64,000 nt of DNA from Oceanobacillus damuensis (GTDB lineage Bacteria > Bacillota > Bacilli > Bacillales > Amphibacillaceae): the NCBI RefSeq assembly GCF_001618145.1, contig NZ_LQNF01000019.1:18530-82529 (forward strand), in the 5' to 3' direction. Of the stretch, positions 36,303 through 47,931 are shown piece after piece. The notes under the pieces are model-generated. The model was not told where the DNA came from and did no database searches. It worked only from the letters and a program-made list of their open reading frames with translations. The position numbers were made by a program, and so were the translations under genes. Position 1 is the first letter of the stretch, and each line of letters opens with the position of its first letter.

Positions 36303-37442
36303 ATGAATTTTAAATTGACCGAAGAACAGGAAATGCTTCGAAAAATGGTGCGTGACTTTGCGGAAAAGGAAGTCCAGCCAACAGCAGCCGAGCGGGACGA
36401 AGAGGAACGATTCGATCGGGAAATTTTCGATAAGATGGCTGAACTCGGATTGACAGGAATACCTTGGCCAGAGGAGTACGGTGGAATTGGTGCCGATTTT
36501 GTAAGCTATTGTATCGCTGTGGAGGAGTTATCCAGGGTTTGCGCATCGACCGGTGTGACACTTTCGGCCCACCTATCGCTCGCAAGCTGGCCCATCTATA
36601 AATACGGGAATGAAGAACAGAAGAAAAACTTCCTCACACGCCTGGCAACTGGCGATGCATTGGGTGCTTACGCTTTATCAGAACCGGGTGCAGGGAGTGA
36701 TGTCGTATCCATGAAAACAACGGCCAAGGAGGATGGCGACCGTTATATCCTTAACGGGAACAAAGTATGGATCACAAACGGCGGCGTTGCGGATATCTAT
36801 ATTGTGTTCGCCAAAACTGATGCCGATGCAAAGCATAAGGGAATCAGTGCATTCATTGTGGAAAAAGGCACGGAAGGATTCTCTTTTGGTAAAAAGGAAA
36901 AGAAACTCGGAATTCGCTCCTCACCAACAACAGAATTAATCTTTGAAAACTGCCGCATTCCGAAAGAAAACATGCTTGGTAACGAAGGGGAAGGTTTTAA
37001 AGTCGCCATGACAACATTAGATGGAGGCAGGAACGGAATCGCTGCACAAGCACTCGGTATTGCACAGGGTGCATTGGATGCTGCGGTGGAATATGCGAAA
37101 GGACGCGAGCAATTCGGTAAGCCAATCGCAACTAATCAAGGAATCTCTTTCAAACTGGCAGACATGGCAACGGAAATTGAAGCGGCCCGGCTATTAACCT
37201 ATCAGGCTGCATGGCTTGAATCAGAAGGCCTCCCATATGGAAAAGCATCGGCAATGTCCAAACTGTACGCAGGTGACGCAGCGATGCGCATCACGGTGGA
37301 AGCGGTCCAAGTGTTTGGCGGCTATGGCTATACGAAAGACTACCCCGTAGAACGCTACATGCGCGATGCAAAAATTACACAGATTTACGAAGGAACAAAT
37401 GAAATACAGCGCCTTGTTATAGGCAGAATGCTGACGAAATAG
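36303..37442 (+). CDS. Acyl-CoA dehydrogenase (second of two)
   Basis: A 379-residue paralogue of the gene just upstream, with the same signatures ([17 protein letters not shown], catalytic [16 protein letters not shown]). AGGGGAG precedes the ATG. Given the neighbouring isobutyryl-CoA mutase, one of the pair may prefer branched or short acyl-CoA such as isobutyryl- or 2-methylbutyryl-CoA. The sequence alone does not settle which. Electrons would pass by ETF to FadF encoded upstream. Confidence 0.9.
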   Translation: MNFKLTEEQEMLRKMVRDFAEKEVQPTAAERDEEERFDREIFDKMAELGLTGIPWPEEYGGIGADFVSYCIAVEELSRVCASTGVTLSAHLSLASWPIYKYGNEEQKKNFLTRLATGDALGAYALSEPGAGSDVVSMKTTAKEDGDRYILNGNKVWITNGGVADIYIVFAKTDADAKHKGISAFIVEKGTEGFSFGKKEKKLGIRSSPTTELIFENCRIPKENMLGNEGEGFKVAMTTLDGGRNGIAAQALGIAQGALDAAVEYAKGREQFGKPIATNQGISFKLADMATEIEAARLLTYQAAWLESEGLPYGKASAMSKLYAGDAAMRITVEAVQVFGGYGYTKDYPVERYMRDAKITQIYEGTNEIQRLVIGRMLTK

Positions 37443-37458
37443 AACCAAAAAGGTGATT

Positions 37459-37590
37459 CGCCGATAAATTTGGGGAAATCGCTGATAAACAAAATATATC
37501 GCCGTTAAATCCAGAAAGTCGCCGATAAATAGAAAATATCGCCGTTAAATCCAGGAAAACCGCCGATAAAAAACCACCGATAACAAACCA
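37459..37590 (+). repeat. Periodic array, CGCCGATAAA/CGCCGTTAAA family (array 2)
   Basis: Cores start at 37459 (CGCCGATAAA), 37480 (CGCTGATAAA), 37500 (CGCCGTTAAA), 37520 (CGCCGATAAA), 37540 (CGCCGTTAAA) and 37561 (CGCCGATAAA), then a rearranged partial unit. The period is 20-21 bp. It fills most of the 222-bp gap between the second acyl-CoA dehydrogenase gene and meaB, which otherwise contains no feature. Confidence 0.88.
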
Positions 37591-37664
37591 GCATTCGCAA
37601 ACCAGCATTCGCTAATAAAAGAACATACATGTAATAGCAGCAACTCACAGAAAGGAAGTACCAT

Positions 37665-38606
37665 ATGCATGAAATCGTTGAACGGATGAAACGGAAGGAT
37701 GTACGTGCTCTGGCAAGGGCAATAACGATGGTTGAGAACGACCACCCCGATAAGCTTGAACTGCTCAGTGATGTATTTTCGTTGGATAAACATGCCATCT
37801 ATGTCGGGCTGACCGGATCCCCCGGTGCCGGGAAAAGTTCGCTCGTCAACCGGCTGATTACCCATATACGTGAAGCGGGTAAAACCGTTGCAGTCCTTGC
37901 CGTTGATCCCACCAGTCCATTCAGCGGTGGAGCGTTGCTTGGCGACCGCGTGCGTATGAATCAGCATTTCACCGATGATGGCGTCTACATTCGAAGCATG
38001 GCAACAAGGGGAAGTCTCGGCGGGCTCTCCCGTGCAACAAAGGATGCAATCAGAATTTGTGATGCTTATGGTTTTGATGTCGTAATTGTTGAAACGGTAG
38101 GCGTCGGACAGTCTGAGCTCGACATTATGAAAGTGGTCGACACGACAGCGGTTATACTGACACCGAACAGTGGGGACGTTCTTCAGATTTTCAAGGCGGG
38201 CATAATGGAAATCGCAGATCTCTTTGTCATCAATAAAGCAGATCTTCATGGTGTCGGAAAGCTGAAGGCACTTTTACGGGAGCTTGTAATGATGTCGGCA
38301 ACAGAGGATCATATGACACCGATCATAAAGACGATTACGACCGAAAACAAAGGAACCGAGGAACTGTGGGAAAAAATTAACGAACATCATGACTATTTGT
38401 ATACAACACAATCTGGAAAAAAGCAGCGTGCCAAGCAACTGGAACTTGAAGTATACGAGCTAATACGCGAGGAAATATGGCGGGACGTAAAAACCTTTAT
38501 CGAAAAACGAGATGACCTTCCAGCAATTGAAGCAAATACAGACCCATATCAGCTGGCAAAAGACGTGTTTGTAAAATGGAAAAAGGAAGGTGGGATTGCA
38601 GAATGA
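37665..38606 (+). CDS. meaB: MeaB-type G-protein chaperone of a B12-dependent acyl-CoA mutase
   Basis: A 313-residue GTPase of the MeaB/ArgK family that protects and reloads the adenosylcobalamin of acyl-CoA mutases. The Walker A motif GSPGAGKSSLVNRL starts near residue 52, [18 protein letters not shown] and ATRGSLGGLSRAT follow, and the base-specificity NKAD motif is near residue 188. AGAAAGGAAG precedes the ATG. It overlaps the TetR gene by four bases (ATGA). The mutase two genes downstream (IcmF) already carries its own fused G-domain, so this separate MeaB is an apparent redundancy. Confidence 0.92.
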   Translation: MHEIVERMKRKDVRALARAITMVENDHPDKLELLSDVFSLDKHAIYVGLTGSPGAGKSSLVNRLITHIREAGKTVAVLAVDPTSPFSGGALLGDRVRMNQHFTDDGVYIRSMATRGSLGGLSRATKDAIRICDAYGFDVVIVETVGVGQSELDIMKVVDTTAVILTPNSGDVLQIFKAGIMEIADLFVINKADLHGVGKLKALLRELVMMSATEDHMTPIIKTITTENKGTEELWEKINEHHDYLYTTQSGKKQRAKQLELEVYELIREEIWRDVKTFIEKRDDLPAIEANTDPYQLAKDVFVKWKKEGGIAE

Positions 38607-39214
38607 GCGAGGAGAAAATTCTCTCCTCCGTCAAAGACCGTGAACTGGTGAAAATACGGAGGGATCAAATTATCAAGGGTGCAATCAAGCTTTTTAAAGA
38701 GAAGGGATTTCATCGTACAACAACAAGAGAAATAGCAAAAGAATCCGGATTCAGTATCGGAACGCTCTATGAATATATTCGGACGAAGGAAGATGTATTA
38801 TTTCTTGTCTGCGATTCCATCCATGAACAAGTGCGGGAGCGGATTGCACGGGCTGTGGATCTGGCATATCCTTCCATTCCAAATATGCAAAAGGCTATCC
38901 GTTCCTTTTTTTACTTAATGGATGAAATGCAGGACGGGATTGTCATTCTCTATCAGGAAGTAAAATCACTGAAAAAGGAAACAAGGGATTATGTCCTCCA
39001 AAAAGAGCGGGAGATGGTCGGGCTTGTCGAAAGTGTTATTACAGCCTGCCTGAAAGATAAACTCCAAGATAAAGAGGTTAAATTGCTGGCAAATAACATT
39101 GTTGTTGGAGGGCATATGTGGGGCTTTCGCAGATGGATTTTGCAAAAGCAGTTTTCTCTAGAAGAATATGTTGACATGCAGATGAACCTGATTAATTATG
39201 CGGTTAAAAAGTAG
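38603..39214 (+). CDS. TetR/AcrR family transcriptional regulator
   Basis: A 203-residue repressor with an N-terminal helix-turn-helix (GFHRTTTREIAKESGFSIGT followed by LYEYIRTKEDVLFLV), typical of TetR proteins, and a larger ligand-binding helical domain. It is translationally coupled to meaB and 32 bp before icmF, so it most likely senses an acyl-CoA and controls this cluster. It does not resemble B. subtilis FadR closely, so the operator before fadF may belong to another protein. GGTGGG precedes the ATG at 38603. Confidence 0.85.
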   Translation: MSEEKILSSVKDRELVKIRRDQIIKGAIKLFKEKGFHRTTTREIAKESGFSIGTLYEYIRTKEDVLFLVCDSIHEQVRERIARAVDLAYPSIPNMQKAIRSFFYLMDEMQDGIVILYQEVKSLKKETRDYVLQKEREMVGLVESVITACLKDKLQDKEVKLLANNIVVGGHMWGFRRWILQKQFSLEEYVDMQMNLINYAVKK

Positions 39215-39246
39215 AATCGTTTGAATTCCCGAGAGGAGGATAAGTG

Positions 39247-42200
39247 ATGGAACAGGTTGAAATCTATTCACCGAAAAATCCGGTCCGGTTTGTGACGGCA
39301 TCCAGTTTGTTTGATGGACATGATGCATCCATCAACATAATGCGAAGAATCCTGCAGGCAAGTGGTGCAGAGGTCATTCATTTGGGACACAACAGATCTG
39401 TGGAGGAAGTTGTCCACGCGGCAATTCAGGAAGACGTCCAGGGTATCGCGATGTCATCCTATCAAGGCGGCCATGTGGAATATTTTAAATACATGGTCGA
39501 TCTGCTGAAGGAATTAGGTGCAGGGCACATCAAAGTATTCGGCGGCGGGGGCGGAACAATTATTCCTCGTGAAATCAAGGAACTTCATGACTATGGGGTA
39601 GCATGGATTTTTTCACCGGAGGACGGTCGGAAATACGGTCTGCAAGGAATGATTAACCGGATGCTTGAGCAATGTGATTATATCCCTCCGATCAATCTGG
39701 AAAAAGACCTGGAAAAGCTCAGCCAAGGCGACCGGACAGCAATCGCGAAGTTTATAACTTTTGTTGAAAGTGATCAAACCAATCCGGATGATAAGCAAAA
39801 GGTGATAAAAGCTCTTCGTGACAGCGGCAATAAAGATATTCCTGTGCTCGGCATCACAGGGACAGGCGGGGCCGGGAAAAGCTCTCTGACAGATGAGCTG
39901 ATCCGTCGTTTTATGAATGAAATTTCAGAGAGGAAAATAGCGATCATTTCGATTGACCCGACGAAAAAGAAAACAGGTGGCGCCCTGCTTGGTGACCGTA
40001 TTCGCATGAATGCGATTTTCTCAGACCGGGTATACATGCGGTCTATGGCAACAAGGGACTCACGGTCGGAGCTGTCGAAAGCGATTCAGGAAGTGATCGA
40101 TGTCGTGCGTGCCTCCGGATATGATTTCATTATTGTCGAAACAAGCGGGATTGGTCAGGGGGATGCGGCAATCACGGAAATCACGGACCTTTCCATGTAT
40201 ATCATGACAGCGGAATTCGGTGCACCGACACAGCTGGAAAAAATCGATATGATTGACTACGCAGACTTCATCGTCATAAATAAATTTGAACAAAAAGGTT
40301 CAGAGGACGCATTGAATCAGGTGCGGAAACAATATGAGAGAAGCCATATGCTCTTTCATGAGGACAAAAGTAAATTTCCTGTGTTCGGAACAATTGCAAG
40401 TCAGTTTAATGATGCAGGGACAAATGCATTGTTTGCATCGCTGATCGACACATTGAACGAGAAATACAGCTGGAATGAAGAAATAACCTTTGACCGCAAT
40501 ATTATTTCAGAAAAACAGAACAGCATCATTACAAATGACCGCAGACATTATCTCAGGGAAATTGCCGGCCATATTCGCAGCTATCATCAGCGTGTCGAGA
40601 AACAGAGCACTATCGCAACAAAGCTATACCAGCTTGAAGGGACAAAGGAAGTTCTTGAGGATGCTGAGGTAGTTCAAAGTATTGATCAAACGATTGATCA
40701 ATACCAGGATCAGCTCGAACCAGTAGCCAAAAAACTCCTTCATTCCTGGGAATCACTCAAAGAAAGCTATAGCGGGGACACGATTACGTTTACAGTCAGG
40801 GATAAGGAAATCGAAATGGATATTACGACAGAATCATTGGCAGGCCTAAAAATTCCAAAAGTGGCCTTCCCGAAATATCGGGATTGGGGCGAGCAACTGG
40901 CATGGCTGATGAAGGAAAATGTGCCTGGAGCATTTCCATTTACAGCAGGTGTTTTTCCATTTAAGAGAAAAGGCGAGGATCCGACAAGACAATTTGCTGG
41001 AGAAGGAACGCCAGAGCGGACGAATCGCCGTTTTCACTATCTGTCTAAAAATGATGAGGCCAAAAGGCTTTCAACGGCATTTGACTCGGTAACACTGTAT
41101 GGTGAGGATCCTGCTGAACGGCCGGATATCTACGGGAAAGTCGGTGAAAGTGGTGTGAACATCTGTACATTGGAGGATATGAAAAAACTGTATGCAGGCT
41201 TTGATCTGACGGATCCGCTTACATCGGTTTCCATGACAATCAATGGACCGGCACCAATTATTTTGGCGATGTATTTCAACACGGCAATTGATCAGCAGGT
41301 CGAGAAATTCAAGGCCGAAAACAGCCGCGAGCCAAACGAAGAGGAATATAACGATTTGAAGGACAAAACAATAGCTGTCATTCGCGGAACCGTACAGGCA
41401 GATATTTTAAAAGAGGATCAGGGGCAAAATACGTGTATCTTCTCAACGGAATTCGCGTTGCGCATGATGGGCGATATTCAGGAATACTTTATTGAGAAAA
41501 ATGTCCGTAATTATTATTCCGTTTCCATCTCGGGCTATCATATTGCCGAAGCGGGGGCGAATCCGATCACACAGCTTGCCTTCACATTGGCTAACGGATT
41601 TACGTATGTCGAGTACTATTTGAGCAGGGGGATGGACGTAAACAAATTTGCACAGAACCTTTCCTTCTTCTTTTCCAATGGACTTGATCCGGAATATACG
41701 GTTATTGGCCGGGTGGCAAGACGGATTTGGGCAATTACAATGCGGGATAAATACGGTGCGAACGAACGCAGCCAGAAGCTGAAATACCATGTACAGACAT
41801 CCGGCCGTTCCCTGCATGCACAGGAAATCGATTTCAATGATATCCGTACAACATTGCAGGCATTATTGGCCATACAGGATAACACGAACTCCCTGCATAC
41901 CAATGCATACGATGAAGCAATTACGACGCCGACGGAGGAATCGGTCCGGCGCGCAATGGCCATCCAAATGATCATTAACAAAGAATTTGGGCTCACCAAA
42001 AACGAAAATTCCCTGCAAGGATCGTTCATTGTCGATGAACTTACAGATCTGGTGGAGGAAGCAGTCTTACAGGAATTTGAGAAAATGAATGACCGCGGTG
42101 GGGTGCTCGGTGCGATGGAGCGGCAATACCAGCGGGGGAAAATTCAGGAAGAATCCCTCTACTATGAAGGGAAAAAGCATTCAGGAGAGCTACCGATTGT

Positions 42201-42489
42201 CGGTGTCAATACGTACTTAAACCCAAACCCGCCTTCTGATGAAAAAATAGATTCGATGGAACTGGCACGTGCATCAAAGGAAGAAAAAGAACATCAGATA
42301 ACGGAATTGCGGAAGTTCCAGAATTTGCATAAAGATAAAACCGAGGAAGCGCTGAAACGGTTGAAGCATGTTGCGGCAACCGGTGGAAACATTTTCGCAG
42401 AGCTTCTGGAAACCGTTAAGGTGGCAAGTCTCGGTCAGATTACAACGGCCCTTTATGAAGTTGGAGGTCAGTACCGAAGAAATATGTAA
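39247..42489 (+). CDS. icmF: Fused isobutyryl-CoA mutase IcmF
   Basis: A 1080-residue fusion of a B12-binding domain ([15 protein letters not shown] near residue 20), a MeaB-like GTPase ([14 protein letters not shown] near 204) and a mutase catalytic domain (from about 540). It rearranges isobutyryl-CoA and n-butyryl-CoA with adenosylcobalamin. Substrate-pocket residues read as isobutyryl type: Phe583 in RQFAGEGT, where methylmalonyl-CoA mutases have Tyr, and Gln727 in [11 protein letters not shown], where they have Arg. GGAGG lies 7-8 nt before the ATG at 39247. It links valine-type branched acyl-CoA to the butyryl-CoA enzymes encoded upstream. Confidence 0.94.
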   Translation: MEQVEIYSPKNPVRFVTASSLFDGHDASINIMRRILQASGAEVIHLGHNRSVEEVVHAAIQEDVQGIAMSSYQGGHVEYFKYMVDLLKELGAGHIKVFGGGGGTIIPREIKELHDYGVAWIFSPEDGRKYGLQGMINRMLEQCDYIPPINLEKDLEKLSQGDRTAIAKFITFVESDQTNPDDKQKVIKALRDSGNKDIPVLGITGTGGAGKSSLTDELIRRFMNEISERKIAIISIDPTKKKTGGALLGDRIRMNAIFSDRVYMRSMATRDSRSELSKAIQEVIDVVRASGYDFIIVETSGIGQGDAAITEITDLSMYIMTAEFGAPTQLEKIDMIDYADFIVINKFEQKGSEDALNQVRKQYERSHMLFHEDKSKFPVFGTIASQFNDAGTNALFASLIDTLNEKYSWNEEITFDRNIISEKQNSIITNDRRHYLREIAGHIRSYHQRVEKQSTIATKLYQLEGTKEVLEDAEVVQSIDQTIDQYQDQLEPVAKKLLHSWESLKESYSGDTITFTVRDKEIEMDITTESLAGLKIPKVAFPKYRDWGEQLAWLMKENVPGAFPFTAGVFPFKRKGEDPTRQFAGEGTPERTNRRFHYLSKNDEAKRLSTAFDSVTLYGEDPAERPDIYGKVGESGVNICTLEDMKKLYAGFDLTDPLTSVSMTINGPAPIILAMYFNTAIDQQVEKFKAENSREPNEEEYNDLKDKTIAVIRGTVQADILKEDQGQNTCIFSTEFALRMMGDIQEYFIEKNVRNYYSVSISGYHIAEAGANPITQLAFTLANGFTYVEYYLSRGMDVNKFAQNLSFFFSNGLDPEYTVIGRVARRIWAITMRDKYGANERSQKLKYHVQTSGRSLHAQEIDFNDIRTTLQALLAIQDNTNSLHTNAYDEAITTPTEESVRRAMAIQMIINKEFGLTKNENSLQGSFIVDELTDLVEEAVLQEFEKMNDRGGVLGAMERQYQRGKIQEESLYYEGKKHSGELPIVGVNTYLNPNPPSDEKIDSMELARASKEEKEHQITELRKFQNLHKDKTEEALKRLKHVAATGGNIFAELLETVKVASLGQITTALYEVGGQYRRNM

Positions 42490-42556
42490 TCGGGAAAGCT
42501 GAACACCGTACCCGCTGGAGCTGCTGATCGGAAAACGGATGCGGCCACGAAGCAAT

Positions 42557-42613
42557 AAAAAAGCATGGAAGATTGATGAATGAATGCATTCTCAACTTTT
42601 TCATGCTTTTATT
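42557..42613 (+). terminator. Terminator of the acyl-CoA/icmF cluster
   Basis: AAAAAAGCATG near 42557 pairs with CATGCTTTT to 42610, with further pairing of TTGA/TCAA inside. The loop contains the palindrome GAATGCATTC. The T-run is moderate. Confidence 0.7.
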
Positions 42614-43005
42614 GATTGTGCAAAAAGGAGGATAACAGTTCGAGGCGGCGCAGTCCCCTTACCGGATTCCTAAGACTGTGGTCACTGCTGCGTTGTCCAC
42701 GGGGTCTGCCGTTTAATGTAAAAGTTCCCTGATTGTTTTAGCGAGAGCAAACGAGAAAAGTGCATTCTTTTTCAAGCCGCAAAATCCAAGCATTCCCTTT
42801 CAAAATACGGCGTATCATCTTTTCCGGACTTCTTGAACAATGTTTTTATTCTGGTGTCTTGCATATATCATTGATTATAATGTAATATATGTTTATTCTA
42901 AATAAAATGGTATAGTTAATTATGTATTTTAAGTACGTGAAAATGGATGATTATAAATTGGCCTTAGAAAAGCCTTCAATATTTTAGTAAAGGGAGTGCA
43001 TGACC
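42614..43005. other. Intergenic stretch before rpoE
   Basis: About 390 bp. The first 200 bp are relatively GC-rich and show no gene. The last 150 bp are AT-rich and probably hold the rpoE promoter; TTGCAT near 42863 with TAATAT 18 nt further on is one candidate, which I hold weakly. Confidence 0.3.
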
Positions 43006-43503
43006 GTGAGCTTGGAAAATTTTAGCCACGAAGAAATACAGGATATGTCGATGATTGAAGTCGCAAGTAAAATTTTATTTGAAGAAAAGAAAGCAATCAA
43101 TTACAGAGAACTATTTGATAAAATCGCAGAGATTAAAGGTTTTTCCAAAAAACAGAAGGAAGACAATATTTCCCAGTTTTATACAGATATGAATGTGGAC
43201 GGACGGTTTCTGACACTAGGTTCCGGCATGTGGGGTCTCAAACGCTGGTATCCTGTGGAACAAGCTGAAGAAGAGATTACAGAAGTACCGAAAAAGAAGA
43301 AAGTCAAAAAGAAGAAAAAAGCAGTTGTGGAAGATGTCGAAGCACTTGATATCGTTGATGATGATATTGCTGATGTGGTCGATGACTTTGATGATCTTGA
43401 CGATGATCTGGAAGATGACGGTTTCGATGATGACTTTGATGACGACATTGAAGAAGATCTGGATGAAGATGTCGATGAAGATTTGGATGAGGAAAAGAAT
43501 TAA
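43006..43503 (+). CDS. rpoE: DNA-directed RNA polymerase delta subunit
   Basis: A 165-residue delta subunit of Gram-positive RNA polymerase, which increases recycling and transcription specificity. The N-terminal folded HARE-HTH domain spans about residues 1-90 (ends FLTLGSGMWGLKRWYP). A lysine stretch (KKKKVKKKKKAVVEDVE) and a long, disordered Asp/Glu tail follow, as is typical. GGGAG is 9 nt before the GTG at 43006 and only 3 nt before the ATG at 43000, so I choose the GTG. pyrG follows, as in B. subtilis. Confidence 0.93.
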   Translation: MSLENFSHEEIQDMSMIEVASKILFEEKKAINYRELFDKIAEIKGFSKKQKEDNISQFYTDMNVDGRFLTLGSGMWGLKRWYPVEQAEEEITEVPKKKKVKKKKKAVVEDVEALDIVDDDIADVVDDFDDLDDDLEDDGFDDDFDDDIEEDLDEDVDEDLDEEKN

Positions 43504-43512
43504 AAGGGTTGC

Positions 43513-43541
43513 TTGACTTTTTAATGGAGTATGAGTACAAT
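43513..43541 (+). promoter_or_regulatory. pyrG promoter with GGGCTC initiation site
   Basis: TTGACT at 43513-43518, a 17-nt spacer and TACAAT at 43536-43541. The expected start, seven bases on, is GGGCTC at 43549-43554. The same initial sequence in B. subtilis pyrG causes reiterative G addition when CTP is low. Confidence 0.85.
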
Positions 43542-43570
43542 TTTTATTGGGCTCTTTGAATTTAAAAACA

Positions 43571-43608
43571 AAGCGTTTCCCCGGGCAATACTGGGGAAAC
43601 GCTTTTCT
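43571..43608 (+). terminator. pyrG attenuator (also rpoE terminator)
   Basis: AAGCGTTTCCCC (43571-43582) pairs with GGGGAAACGCTTTT (43593-43606). The left arm TTTCCCC is pyrimidine-rich, so a poly-G 5' extension on the transcript could pair with it and prevent the terminator. That is the CTP-sensing mechanism described for B. subtilis pyrG. The hairpin also lies 68 bp after rpoE and can end that transcript. Confidence 0.8.
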
Positions 43609-43657
43609 TATTTTTTTCAAATTAAGCATAATAAGATAAATGCGGGTTTAACAGGAG

Positions 43658-43850
43658 GATAAAAAGGACAGTGGGCTAAGTGCAACGTCCTGGAGCTGCG
43701 GTTAATAGCTCCATCGATAAACTTTGCGCAGCACGATCATATAACTGGCATATTCTCTCAGCTCATACATTTTAAGGAAGTATATCTTTGAGTGACGGGC
43801 TGGTGCAGACTGTATATACAGCTGGAAATATCGATTTTGTCCTTTTTATC
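43658..43850. repeat. 193-bp segment flanked by 13-bp inverted repeats in the pyrG leader
   Basis: GATAAAAAGGACA at 43658-43670 and TGTCCTTTTTATC at 43838-43850 are perfect inverted copies. Between them lie smaller hairpins (GGAGCT...AGCTCC near 43691). It could be a MITE-like insertion or a long-range leader stem. No target duplication is obvious. Confidence 0.4.
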
Positions 43851-43883
43851 GGCTGATTGAACATCATTTAAGAAATTGGATAG

Positions 43884-45512
<1,629 letters not shown>

Positions 45513-45521
45513 TTTTAATTT

Positions 45522-45557
45522 AAAACCACTCTGACTAAAATCACAGAGTGGTTTTTT
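45522..45557 (+). terminator. Rho-independent terminator of pyrG
   Basis: A 12-bp stem (AAAACCACTCTG 45522-45533, CAGAGTGGTTTT from 45544) with a 10-nt loop and a six-T run. Confidence 0.88.
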
Positions 45558-45654
45558 GCTTGCAAACGTTGAATTGACGGCATTTCCGAGCAACGCAAAA
45601 TACCCAGATATTTCGACAAAATTCGGGGAGTGACAGGCACTTTTTTAAAATAAA

Positions 45655-45681
45655 GAAGGATTATGTAAAGATTTATAGAAT
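45655..45681 (+). promoter_or_regulatory. Sigma-H promoter of spo0F
   Basis: GAAGGATTA at 45655-45663 fits the sigma-H -35 pattern RnAGGAwWW. ATAGAAT at 45675-45681 fits RnnGAAT, with an 11-nt spacer. spo0F is a known sigma-H gene in B. subtilis. Confidence 0.75.
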
Positions 45682-45706
45682 TGAATAAGGGGGGAAATTA
45701 GAACTT

Positions 45707-46066
45707 ATGCCAAAGGAGATATTAGTTGTAGATGATCAGCCTGGAATCCGTTTGCTTTTGACAGATATTTTGACCAGCGAAGGCTATCATGTTTCCTTAG
45801 CAAGTACAGGCAAGGAAGCGTTAGATAAAATTAATAAGGAATCATACGATTTAATCATTCTGGATTATAAACTGCCGATCGTTGACGGCAAAGAGATATT
45901 GGAAATATTGGAAAAAGAAGAAAGAGATATCTCAGTCATATTAATGAGTGGTATGGCCGAAAATATTAAACAAGAAATTGAAAAAATAAAAATGGTAAGG
46001 AGAATAATCGCAAAGCCTTTTAATATAAAGGATTTTTGTGCACATGTTGAAGAAATTCTCCTGTAA
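45707..46066 (+). CDS. spo0F: Sporulation phosphorelay response regulator Spo0F
   Basis: A 119-residue single-domain receiver that passes phosphate from sporulation kinases to Spo0B. The acidic pocket is Asp9-Asp10 (VVDDQPGIRLLL), the phosphorylated Asp53 lies in LIILDYKLPIVDG, and the conserved Lys103 is in AKPFNIKDF. There is no output domain. Gene order between pyrG and fbaA matches B. subtilis. A sigma-H promoter fits its known induction at sporulation onset. Confidence 0.93.
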   Translation: MPKEILVVDDQPGIRLLLTDILTSEGYHVSLASTGKEALDKINKESYDLIILDYKLPIVDGKEILEILEKEERDISVILMSGMAENIKQEIEKIKMVRRIIAKPFNIKDFCAHVEEILL

Positions 46067-46184
46067 GCAGCTTGTTTGGGCATTCCTTACTTGTTGCGCC
46101 AATCAGTTGTAGTTGGTATTCTTATACTGTAAGTAAAATCAGCATAAATACTTGTTTATAGAAAAGCAAGAAGGAGGATTTTTA

Positions 46185-47042
46185 ATGCCATTAGTGTCTA
46201 TGAAAGAAATGCTTGAAAAAGGTAAAGGAAATGGATATGCAGTAGGACAGTTCAACATCAACAACCTCGAATATATTCAGGCGATCCTGCAAGCTGCCGA
46301 AGAAGAAAAGTCACCAGTTATTCTAGGTGTTTCTGAAGGTGCAGGCAAATATATGGGTGGTTTTAACGTTGTCGTTGCAATGGTAAAATCATTGATGGAA
46401 TCCTATGGTACAACAGTGCCGGTTGCAATCCATCTAGATCATGGTTCAAGTTTTGAAAAATGTGCACAAGCTATTCATGCAGGATTCACTTCTGTAATGA
46501 TTGATGCTTCACATTCACCGATAGAAGAAAATGTTGCATTGACGAAAAAGGTTGTAGAACTTGCACATATTCATGGTGTATCTGTTGAAGCCGAAGTTGG
46601 AACAGTAGGTGGAGAAGAAGACGGAGTAATCGGTGGCGTAATGTATGCAGATAAAGATGAATGTAAACAGCTCGTTACAGAAGCTGGCATTGACTGTCTT
46701 GCACCGGCATTAGGGTCTGTTCATGGCGAATATGATGGAGAACCAAACCTGGGATTTGCAGAAATGGAAGAAATCCTGAATCTTGTCCAAGTTCCTCTTG
46801 TGCTTCATGGTGGTACGGGAATCCCGACAAAAGACATTCAAAAAGCAATTTCACTAGGAACTGCTAAAATCAATGTAAACACAGAAAACCAACTTGCACA
46901 AACAAAAGCAGTTCGTGAAACACTGGACGCAAAACCAAAGCTTTATGATCCACGTAAATACTTAGGACCTGGTACAGAAGCGATCAAAGAAACTGTAAAA
47001 GGTAAAATGCGCGAATTCGGTTCATCCCAACAAGCGCAATAA
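46185..47042 (+). CDS. fbaA: Class II fructose-1,6-bisphosphate aldolase
   Basis: A 285-residue zinc aldolase of glycolysis and gluconeogenesis. The zinc-binding histidine segment is [17 protein letters not shown], the active-site loop [10 protein letters not shown], and [16 protein letters not shown] lies near the C-terminus. AAGGAGG is 8 nt before the ATG at 46185; the frame upstream to 46152 is unsupported. It is followed by the transaldolase gene, as in B. subtilis. Confidence 0.95.
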   Translation: MPLVSMKEMLEKGKGNGYAVGQFNINNLEYIQAILQAAEEEKSPVILGVSEGAGKYMGGFNVVVAMVKSLMESYGTTVPVAIHLDHGSSFEKCAQAIHAGFTSVMIDASHSPIEENVALTKKVVELAHIHGVSVEAEVGTVGGEEDGVIGGVMYADKDECKQLVTEAGIDCLAPALGSVHGEYDGEPNLGFAEMEEILNLVQVPLVLHGGTGIPTKDIQKAISLGTAKINVNTENQLAQTKAVRETLDAKPKLYDPRKYLGPGTEAIKETVKGKMREFGSSQQAQ

Positions 47043-47133
47043 ATAAAGAGGAAATATTACAACAGAAAAGCTGTTCCTGCTGGTTCAGCTTTTCGCCAGA
47101 GAAAAAGACATGGAAAGTGAAGGTGTACATTTA

Positions 47134-47775
47134 ATGAAATTTTTTATCGATACAGCAAACATAGAGGAAATCCGTCAGGCAAATGAACTGGGCGTATTGG
47201 CAGGAGTTACGACAAACCCAAGTCTTGTAGTGAAAGAAGGAGTATCTTTTCATGACCGTCTTCGCGAGATTACTGCGGAAGTAACAGAAGGCTCCGTAAG
47301 TGCAGAAGTTATCGCTGAAGATGCACAAGGCATGATTGAAGAAGGTAAGGAACTGGCTGCAATCGCCCCAAACATCACAGTAAAGGTACCGATGACATTG
47401 GAAGGGCTGAAAGCAGTTAAAGCCTTCAGCGACCTGAATATCAAAACAAATGTTACCTTGATTTTCAACGCTAATCAGGCATTGCTTGCTGCACGTGCCG
47501 GCGCGACATATGTCTCTCCATTCCTTGGACGTCTGGATGATATCGGACAGGATGGAATGACGTTGATCGCAACCATTGCTGAAATTTTCGACCGTCACAA
47601 CGTCAGCACAGAAATTATTGCAGCATCAATCCGCCATCCATTACATGTAACGGATGCAGCTGTGAATGGAGCACATATTGCAACCATTCCTTATAAGGTG
47701 TTGTCCTCTCTTGTAAAACACCCATTGACAGACCAAGGTATTGAAAAATTCCTGGCAGACTGGAACAATCAATAA
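47134..47775 (+). CDS. tal: Transaldolase, small Fsa/TalC type
   Basis: A 213-residue decameric-type transaldolase of the non-oxidative pentose phosphate branch. The Schiff-base lysine is Lys84 in [31 protein letters not shown] starts the protein, and [15 protein letters not shown] is the conserved barrel strand. B. subtilis Tal (YwjH) is of the same size and position. GAAGGTG precedes the ATG at 47134. It is 91 bp after fbaA. Confidence 0.93.
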   Translation: MKFFIDTANIEEIRQANELGVLAGVTTNPSLVVKEGVSFHDRLREITAEVTEGSVSAEVIAEDAQGMIEEGKELAAIAPNITVKVPMTLEGLKAVKAFSDLNIKTNVTLIFNANQALLAARAGATYVSPFLGRLDDIGQDGMTLIATIAEIFDRHNVSTEIIAASIRHPLHVTDAAVNGAHIATIPYKVLSSLVKHPLTDQGIEKFLADWNNQ

Positions 47776-47931
47776 TAATTGCATGAAATTGGTAAAATAG
47801 GAAAGTAATAATAACAGCGAAATTACTTGATTATTAAAGAGGTTTTGGTATTATCAGGGCCAAAAAATACAACAGGAAACACTGTGTGTTCAATTATTTT
47901 TTGGACAACCTCTCAGGAACGAGGTATTCAA

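Noticed and set aside
37545..38249. 234-codon minus-strand frame opposite meaB
   Set aside because: Antisense to a strongly conserved GTPase, cysteine- and histidine-rich shadow composition, no ribosome binding site.
39244..39246. GTG at 39244 as icmF start
   Set aside because: Only 4-5 nt from GGAGG; the ATG at 39247 has better spacing.
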